DNA from: Actinomycetes bacterium
GTDB lineage: Bacteria > Actinomycetota > Acidimicrobiia > Acidimicrobiales > RAAP-2
NCBI GenBank assembly: GCA_021849435.1
Contig: JAJZSX010000056.1
Location: 1 to 10,338 of the forward strand
Direction: 5' to 3'
Length of the DNA: 10,338 nt
Shown here: positions 6,343-10,338 of the stretch, one piece after another
How positions within the stretch are numbered: the stretch's first letter is position 1
Layout of the letters: each line of letters starts with the position of its first letter
Notes under the pieces: generated by a model
What the model was told of the DNA's origin: nothing
Seen by the model: only the letters and a program-made list of their open reading frames with translations
Databases searched by the model: none
Made by a program: the position numbers and the translations under genes

Positions 6343-6627
6343 TCAGCGACCACGCCCGCTGCCATTGAAGAAGAACAGCTTGGTGCGGCGTCCGTCGGGT
6401 CCCCGCGGCGCGATGGACGAGTACTCGCTGCGCTTCTTCTCGAACAGGAAGTGGTTCACTCGCTGCCAGAAAGTGCGGTGAACGGCGGGGTGAGGGGCCT
6501 CGACCTCAGCCTCAGCCTCAGCCTCGTCGCCCACCCCGTGTTCTGGAGGCATAGCCAGGAAGCGCTCGACTGAGTCGGCTCCCTCGACGGGCCCTTCATC
6601 GCGTTCGTTGGGGCGAGGCATGTCCAT
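6343..6627 (-). CDS. Small protein with acidic Glu/Ala repeat and basic C-terminus
   Basis: The 94-residue product has an acidic first half (RPNERDEGPVEGADSVERFL) and an EAEAEAEVEAP run. A conserved-looking segment follows, HRTFWQRVNHFLFEKKRSEY, and then a basic, Gly-rich tail with KLFFFNGSGRGR. I do not recognise the family; the split charge suggests an interaction or nucleic-acid role, which is only a guess. The frame extends upstream to 6714, but the ATG at 6627 (or 6621) fits better: a TACCAT box (6640-6635) sits so that transcription would begin next to that ATG. It lies 105 bp after the membrane protein gene on the same strand and converges with the DUF4232-like gene. Confidence 0.5.
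   Translation of the reverse strand: MDMPRPNERDEGPVEGADSVERFLAMPPEHGVGDEAEAEAEVEAPHPAVHRTFWQRVNHFLFEKKRSEYSSIAPRGPDGRRTKLFFFNGSGRGR
6498..6526. repeat. Short tandem hexamer repeat, CCTCAG-type
   Basis: Three and a bit copies of a CCTCAG unit occur in a row on the plus strand. On the minus strand they encode the EAEAEAEVEA run of the small acidic protein. Because the unit is 6 bp long, copy-number changes by slippage would keep the frame. Confidence 0.6.
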
Positions 6628-6634
6628 AGTGGTG

Positions 6635-6640
6635 ATGGTA
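6635..6640 (-). promoter_or_regulatory. Possible -10 box of the small acidic protein gene
   Basis: TACCAT on the minus strand fits TANNNT and lies at the spacing from the ATG at 6627 that gives a leaderless or near-leaderless start, as in both toxin-antitoxin loci. No convincing -35 box is found 16-18 bp upstream, so this is tentative. Confidence 0.3.
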
Positions 6641-6732
6641 TGCCCAAACCATTCACACGCACGCTGCGGGCGCCTTGATTCCAGCAGTACTACACGTCTG
6701 TGATTCCAAGGCACATCACGCGCAAGACTGGC

Positions 6733-7221
6733 TCAACGCGGCCGCGCCTCTTCTTTCAGCAACTTGCGAAGGCTCTCTGACGCGACCTTCAGTTCCTCGA
6801 ACGCCGCGTAGAACTTCTCCGTCGCTTGCGTTCTCGGCTGTCCATCAGCTGCGTAGCCAACCGCAAAGTGACTCGAACGGAGAGTTTCGAAGCGCTCGTT
6901 GACAGTCTCGAGCTCGCGCTCGACCACGTCCGGCAAGAAGAGCGACAAGGTCGCATCGATGTCCGCACTCTCGATGCCCGCGGTGTCCTTCTCCTCCCAG
7001 GGAGTGCCTACGCGGTGGTGGTAGTACAACTGGCTGGCCAGGGCAAGCTGGTGAGCTCGTTGGCGCTCGAGAAACAGGCAGGCTTCCCGCCGGTTGCTGT
7101 AGTCGCGCTCTTCACGCGACGCATCGCGCCGTGCCCGTCGGTCACGCGCGCCTCCCAGGAACACCGCACCAGCGCCCGCCAAGGTGGTGACTGAGCCCGC
7201 CACGATGTCAGTCCACGGCAT
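6733..7221 (-). CDS. N-terminally membrane-anchored coiled-coil protein, unknown function
   Basis: The 162-residue product has one hydrophobic segment near residues 5-24 (IVAGSVTTLAGAGAVFLGG). It is followed at once by a very basic, helical stretch (ARDRRARRDASREERDY), giving an N-out, C-in anchor by the positive-inside rule. The cytoplasmic part is predicted to be almost all helix, with long charged runs (about 27-68 and 98-160, including ERELETVNERFETLRSSH and EELKVASESLRKLLKEEA) that suggest a coiled coil. I recognise no family. The ATG overlaps the 3' end of the HTH gene by 14 nt and has AAGGAG four bases upstream, so the two are co-translated. This regulator-plus-membrane-effector layout resembles small toxin or stress modules, but that is inference. 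Confidence 0.7.
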   Translation of the reverse strand: MPWTDIVAGSVTTLAGAGAVFLGGARDRRARRDASREERDYSNRREACLFLERQRAHQLALASQLYYHHRVGTPWEEKDTAGIESADIDATLSLFLPDVVERELETVNERFETLRSSHFAVGYAADGQPRTQATEKFYAAFEELKVASESLRKLLKEEARPR

Positions 7222-7525
7222 CTGTCTCCTTCTCCGTGAGCGACGTTATCCTCACCGTCTCGGCTCTCAACCGATGAAAGTCAGCCAGGGCGCGACCCAG
7301 TGGCGTTGCCCGGCGATCGGTGATGATGAGCCACTCAGCCATGTCCGCTAGCGATGCCGGAACCTGCCCGTGAAGTTTGCGCACGAGCCAGGGACGGGCT
7401 TCGCCCAACTGTTGGGAGAGTTCGTTGAGTCCCGCACTGCGCGAAGAGAACCTCTCGAGGTAGGCGTGAACACTCCACGCCACGTAGTGCTGAAACAACG
7501 CTGCCACGAGCTGGCCGTCCGACAT
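7208..7525 (-). CDS. Small helix-turn-helix (XRE-like) protein
   Basis: The 105-residue product carries an XRE-like DNA-binding pattern. There is a long first helix near residues 5-26 (LVAALFQHYVAWSVHAYLER), then GLNELSQQLGE (32-42) and ARPWLVRKLHGQVP (43-56) as the helix-turn-helix pair, and a following helix with SLADMAEWLIITD. The LxxxLG...WLxRKLxGxxP spacing is what I would expect of a lambda-repressor-like fold. The frame is open to 7696, but I chose the ATG at 7525: the sequence upstream contains the repeat cluster and candidate promoter, and GGGGG lies about 10 bases before the ATG. It is the first gene of an operon with the membrane protein. It probably regulates this operon through the CGTAGC repeats (7640-7667), which is unproven. 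Confidence 0.68.
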   Translation of the reverse strand: MSDGQLVAALFQHYVAWSVHAYLERFSSRSAGLNELSQQLGEARPWLVRKLHGQVPASLADMAEWLIITDRRATPLGRALADFHRLRAETVRITSLTEKETDAVD

Positions 7526-7631
7526 CGCGGCGACACCCCCATAGCTGGTGTTGGAGGGACCTATGGACCCGCGCCCAAAGTCCCGTCGCGTCGCGAAGAT
7601 GGAGGCGGGCACATGCCGCGAGTTCCTCATC

Positions 7632-7659
7632 AGGCTAAACGTAGCAGTTTCGTAGCAAA
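7632..7659 (-). promoter_or_regulatory. Candidate promoter of the HTH/membrane protein operon
   Basis: On the minus strand, TTTGCT (7659-7654) and TAGCCT (7637-7632) are 16 bp apart. Transcription would start near 7625 and leave a leader of about 100 nt. Both boxes lie in or beside the CGTAGC half-sites, so a protein bound to them would control this promoter. Confidence 0.3.
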
Positions 7660-7670
7660 AAGCTACGAAA
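7640..7670. repeat. Three CGTAGC half-sites in 11-bp phase, two forming a perfect palindrome
   Basis: TTTCGTAGC (7648-7656) and GCTACGAAA (7662-7670) form a perfect 9-bp inverted repeat around AAAAA. A third copy, CGTAGC, begins at 7640. The three cores start at 7640, 7651 and 7662, exactly 11 bp apart, so all face one side of the helix. This suits a regulator operator (for the HTH protein) or a recombinase binding site; the right arm doubles as the left end of the candidate transposon. Confidence 0.7.
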
Positions 7671-7705
7671 GTTGCGGGAAAACGCGACACCGGCACCGTG
7701 ATCTC

Positions 7706-8611
7706 ATGGTCGGTTTAGAGTCCACGGAGACCAAGGCCCAGCGTTTGGTGAACACGTACAACCCGGCTCTCGGCCGCCACCACCTGATGACTCCCAGTGA
7801 GTGGGAGCAAGTGGGTGAACTGGTACGCCGACTCGTGACGCCCTTCACCGACCTGCGAGGAGAACAGATACGCGACTACCTGCGAGCGGCAGCCAAGCTC
7901 TGCGTGTGGGTGCTGCGCCTCGACGGCGAGATGAGCACCGAGAGCGTACTGACGACCAGAGTCGTTGAGGGCTACTTGCGCAGTGTCCCCCAGGGGGCTC
8001 CCGATGAAGCGCCCTACCTCTGGCGTCTCGCCCATCGGCACGGTGTCGCGAACGATGTTGCTCCTTCGGCACGTCAGGTGGCACGCCGGCCTCTCACGTC
8101 GCCCTACACCAGCCAGGAGTTGGCGACACTGCTCGCCGAAGCGCAGGCCCAGCCCACCGAGTTGCGTCGTGCGACCTTGCTCGCCATCATCGTTCTCGGC
8201 GCCGGCTGTGGGCTGGTGCGCGAGAGCTCACGCGACGTGTGCGCCGCTGACGTTCACCAGCACGCTGACGGCATGTTCGTACGAAGCGCAAGCCGCTGTA
8301 CCAAGGTGCTACCCGAGTTCGAGGAGCGCCTGAGCGAACTCACTCGCCTGCGTCCCAGTGGCCGCCTTCTGGGCGCGGTCCAACCTCGCTTTGTCACCCA
8401 GCAAGCGCACCGATGGCTCGATGGCCGCAGCGGCATCCCTCACCTCTCCGTCGACAGCCTGCGCGCGAGCTACATCGTCGCCGCGCTTCACTCCTCGGCG
8501 ACCGTGCTCGAAGTCCTGGCCTGGACGGGACTGCGCAGCCCCGCTGCCCTGTGGCGCTACGCCGAAGGACTGGAGGGCCCGTCAACGTGTCCGAGGACCC
8601 TCGCGTTATGA
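7706..8611 (+). CDS. Tyrosine-recombinase-like protein, catalytically degenerate
   Basis: The 301-residue product has the two-part layout of tyrosine recombinases: a helical N-terminal DNA-binding part (about 20-110, with QIRDYLRAAAKLCVWVLRLD) and a C-terminal catalytic-like part (about 130-290). Recognisable positions are LGAGCGLVRESSRDV with a candidate first Arg at 172, the HxLR-like motif VDSLRASY with Arg253, and Tyr285 in ALWRYAEG. The His of HxLR is Asp250, and the His of the GH motif is Leu276 in TGLRSPAALWRY. The loss of both suggests it binds DNA but recombines poorly or not at all. The frame continues upstream to 7370; I chose the ATG at 7706 because upstream sequence is the repeat cluster. 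No ribosome site is clear. It overlaps the DDE gene by ATGA, so they act as a unit. Confidence 0.65.
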   Translation: MVGLESTETKAQRLVNTYNPALGRHHLMTPSEWEQVGELVRRLVTPFTDLRGEQIRDYLRAAAKLCVWVLRLDGEMSTESVLTTRVVEGYLRSVPQGAPDEAPYLWRLAHRHGVANDVAPSARQVARRPLTSPYTSQELATLLAEAQAQPTELRRATLLAIIVLGAGCGLVRESSRDVCAADVHQHADGMFVRSASRCTKVLPEFEERLSELTRLRPSGRLLGAVQPRFVTQQAHRWLDGRSGIPHLSVDSLRASYIVAALHSSATVLEVLAWTGLRSPAALWRYAEGLEGPSTCPRTLAL

Positions 8612-10257
8612 GAGGACCACGCTGGCTCGCCGAGCACTTGGCTGAAGCCGAACGCCTCGTCGATGAAGCACAGGTGGATGGCGTGGCTCTTGTGGAGTGG
8701 CTCGAGACCTTACTGGGCGAGACGCAGGATGGTCCGGGCCGACCCCGGGGTTTGAGCGTGCGTACGCTCTTCGTCGCACTCCAACTCGGCGCCTTTGACC
8801 GCAGGTACTTCCTCAGTGAAGTGCCCGACACGCTCGATGAACTCGGTGCCGCTCAACGCGAGCGGCTCGGACTGATACCGACGGGTCCAACCGTGAGTTA
8901 CCGACAGGTCTGCTACTTAGTCGAGCGCATCAACCTGGCCCTGCGACGTGCCTTCACCAATGACAACCGAGACGACGACAGTCGCTACCACGACTTCGAC
9001 CAGTTCTTCCAGGCGATGGCCACCAGCGGGACACACGGCGATGCCGACCGGTTCCTCTCCATCGCCGTTGACGGCTCCGACATTCCCACGTGGGGCTCGT
9101 CATCGACATCCCTCGAGATGCGCTGGAACGACCTCGGCGGGGGTACGAGGGAGGCAGTCACCGACGAGGACGGCAACCTCGTCATCGACAAAGTCCGCCG
9201 CATCACCGACCGTGACGCAGGGTTTCGAGGTCAGAAAAACGACGAGGGTAAGGACCCACACTTTGGCTATGCGCTCACCGTCGCGGTGACCGCACGTGAT
9301 GAAGACGGCACCCAAGCTCCACTCGCTGCCGTGGCCGCCCGACTACGGCCCACGAACTACCGCGACCGCCAAATGGGCCTGGCGGTCATCGGCGAAGTTC
9401 ATCACCGCAGGGGTCGCCTGGGCGACGTATTGGCAGACCGGGGGTACACCAGCTCGAAGGACGGCACTGACTTCTTGCTGCCCATTCGAGCGCTCGGCGG
9501 AGAGCCTGTCTTCGACCTCACCAAGTACCAGGTGGGGCCAAGCGGAACGGTCCGCGGGGCGCTCATCATCGATGGACGCCCCTACTCGCCCGCCATCCCC
9601 CAGAGCTTGCTCACGCTCGTTCCACCTCGTGGCGGCGAAGACGGCGCCTACAAGCCCGACCCTGCCAAGGTGCGTGCCTACCAGCAGGCCATTGCGGCCC
9701 GAGCGGCTTACGCCCTCGACTACCACAGCAAGCGCCCGACGGGCTCGTGGGTATTCACGTGCCCTGCCGCCAGCGGCAAGGTGGACTGCCCATTGCGCGC
9801 GCCGCGCATCGAGTTGCGCCCTGACGCGACGACGGTTCTCCGGGTTCCCGAGCCCGCGGCGCGCGGCGCCGTCTGTACGCGTGCCCACACCTCATTCGCC
9901 CTCGAAGACCTGCCACTCGCACAACGCCACATCTTTGGTTCCCTTGAGTGGTACCGCTCGTACAGCCGACGCGGGACCAGTGTCGAGACCTACTTCGCCA
10001 ACCTGAAGCACGCCACGGGTGCCGGCATTGAGCGAGGTGCCATCCGCGTGCGGGGCATCATCAAGACGGGTATGCTCCTCGCCTTCGCGCTGTCGAGCAC
10101 CAACCGGCGCTGCGCCATCGCGTACGAACGCGGCAAGGTCGCGGGTACCACGGTCCAGCAGCGACGCCGGGGCCGACCGCGCCGTCAACTCGTGACCACG
10201 CTGCGTCAAGTCATCGAGGACGCGAGAACCTCGCCCACCATCGTGATGACCACGTGA
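8608..10257 (+). CDS. DDE-type transposase-like protein
   Basis: The 549-residue product has the order of a DDE (RNase H-fold) transposase: Asp155 in SIAVDGSDIPTW, Asp277 in VLADRGYTSSKDG (a hallmark of IS4/IS1182-like enzymes), and Glu460 in GTSVETYFANLKHATG, with Lys467 at the usual E-x6-K distance. The second and third residues are 183 apart, with an inserted part that includes a Cys-containing segment (TCPAASGKVDCPLR). The C-terminus is basic (QQRRRGRPRRQL), suited to DNA binding. I chose the ATG at 8608, which overlaps the stop of the recombinase-like gene as ATGA with GAGGA upstream. The frame is open further back to 8413, but that part only shadows the first gene, and a GTG at 8587 is the main alternative. 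The codon use and GC match the partner gene. The gene is intact. Confidence 0.8.
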   Translation: MRGPRWLAEHLAEAERLVDEAQVDGVALVEWLETLLGETQDGPGRPRGLSVRTLFVALQLGAFDRRYFLSEVPDTLDELGAAQRERLGLIPTGPTVSYRQVCYLVERINLALRRAFTNDNRDDDSRYHDFDQFFQAMATSGTHGDADRFLSIAVDGSDIPTWGSSSTSLEMRWNDLGGGTREAVTDEDGNLVIDKVRRITDRDAGFRGQKNDEGKDPHFGYALTVAVTARDEDGTQAPLAAVAARLRPTNYRDRQMGLAVIGEVHHRRGRLGDVLADRGYTSSKDGTDFLLPIRALGGEPVFDLTKYQVGPSGTVRGALIIDGRPYSPAIPQSLLTLVPPRGGEDGAYKPDPAKVRAYQQAIAARAAYALDYHSKRPTGSWVFTCPAASGKVDCPLRAPRIELRPDATTVLRVPEPAARGAVCTRAHTSFALEDLPLAQRHIFGSLEWYRSYSRRGTSVETYFANLKHATGAGIERGAIRVRGIIKTGMLLAFALSSTNRRCAIAYERGKVAGTTVQQRRRGRPRRQLVTTLRQVIEDARTSPTIVMTT

Positions 10258-10291
10258 GCTGACCACGCTCCCGCGGTGCCTTCGTAGCTGA

Positions 10292-10317
10292 CCCCCGCAC
10301 GTTCGCGCGGGGGCTTT
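10292..10317 (+). terminator. Rho-independent terminator after the transposase-like gene
   Basis: CCCCCGC (10292-10298) and GCGGGGG (10307-10313) form a 7-bp GC stem with an 8-nt loop, followed by CTTT. It lies 35 bp after the transposase-like stop codon and just outside the right candidate end, so if the ends are right it belongs to the flanking DNA. Confidence 0.6.
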
Positions 10318-10338
10318 GATACGCCCGCGCACCTGGAC

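Larger units (their letters stand above)
7661..10289 (+). mobile_element. Candidate transposon with recombinase-like and DDE genes
   Basis: AGCTACGAA (7661-7669) recurs inverted as TTCGTAGCT (10281-10289), just outside the recombinase-like/transposase pair. Reading inward, each end then has GCGGGA after 4 bp on the left (7674-7679) and 6 bp on the right (10274-10269). The two genes fill the space, starting 36 bp from the left end and stopping 23 bp from the right. I see no target-site duplication: the flanks AAAA and GACC differ. The left arm is also part of a local palindrome, so the repeat may have another meaning. The recurrence of a 9-mer at this place is unlikely by chance, but the boundaries are unproven. 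Confidence 0.4.

Noticed and set aside
7370..7705. N-terminal extension of the recombinase-like frame
   Set aside because: It runs antisense through the HTH gene and the CGTAGC repeat cluster. The ATG at 7706 gives a normal-length protein.
9343..9888. Minus-strand frame of 181 residues inside the transposase-like gene
   Set aside because: It is Arg/Ala-rich and antisense to a gene with clear DDE motifs, so it is a shadow caused by GC-rich third positions.
1..10338. CRISPR array, rRNA, integron or replication origin
   Set aside because: I saw no regularly spaced repeats of 20 bases or more, no rRNA-like segment, no cassette recombination sites and no iteron or DnaA-box clusters in the window.

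Overview
The window looks like chromosomal accessory DNA from a high-GC actinobacterium. The evidence is the GC-rich codon use, the TANNNT -10 boxes placed so that transcripts would start at the ATG (leaderless mRNAs), and several protein types typical of Actinomycetota: a DUF4232-like secreted protein, a Phd/RelE-like pair of the kind seen in Streptomyces, and a CDF-like cation transporter. The class, perhaps Acidimicrobiia, is a guess.

Layout. Positions 1-816 hold the 3' end of a ClC-type chloride channel with two CBS domains and a TrkA-C domain. A short CDF-like membrane protein follows (1101-1712). From about 1713 to 4820 the DNA is poor in genes and carries two unrelated type II toxin-antitoxin loci. 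The first is a ribbon-helix-helix antitoxin with a PIN toxin on the minus strand (2957 down to 2161). The second is a Phd-like antitoxin with a RelE-like toxin on the plus strand (3696-4532). Each has a recognisable promoter, a leaderless start and an operator-like repeat lying on the promoter. Between them is a 670-bp stretch with a strong hairpin and one doubtful Cys-rich frame. Next come two plus-strand genes, a zinc-ribbon protein of unknown role (4830-5582) and a secreted DUF4232-like protein (5731-6276).

The right third has two divergent blocks around an AT-rich repeat cluster near 7640-7670. To the left, on the minus strand, lie an HTH protein gene overlapping a gene for an N-terminally membrane-anchored coiled-coil protein, then a small acidic/basic protein. 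To the right, on the plus strand, a degenerate tyrosine-recombinase-like gene overlaps by ATGA a DDE-type transposase-like gene, and a rho-independent terminator follows.

The most interesting structure is the recombinase-like/DDE pair. It is bracketed by a 9-bp inverted repeat at 7661-7669 and 10281-10289, followed inward on both sides by the same hexamer, GCGGGA. That makes 7661-10289 a candidate transposon in which a DDE transposase is translationally coupled to a recombinase-like partner that has lost both conserved histidines. The left repeat is also one of three copies of a CGTAGC half-site spaced exactly 11 bp apart, over a possible promoter of the HTH gene, so an alternative reading is an autoregulatory operator. 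I could not run any searches; family assignments rest on recognised motifs.
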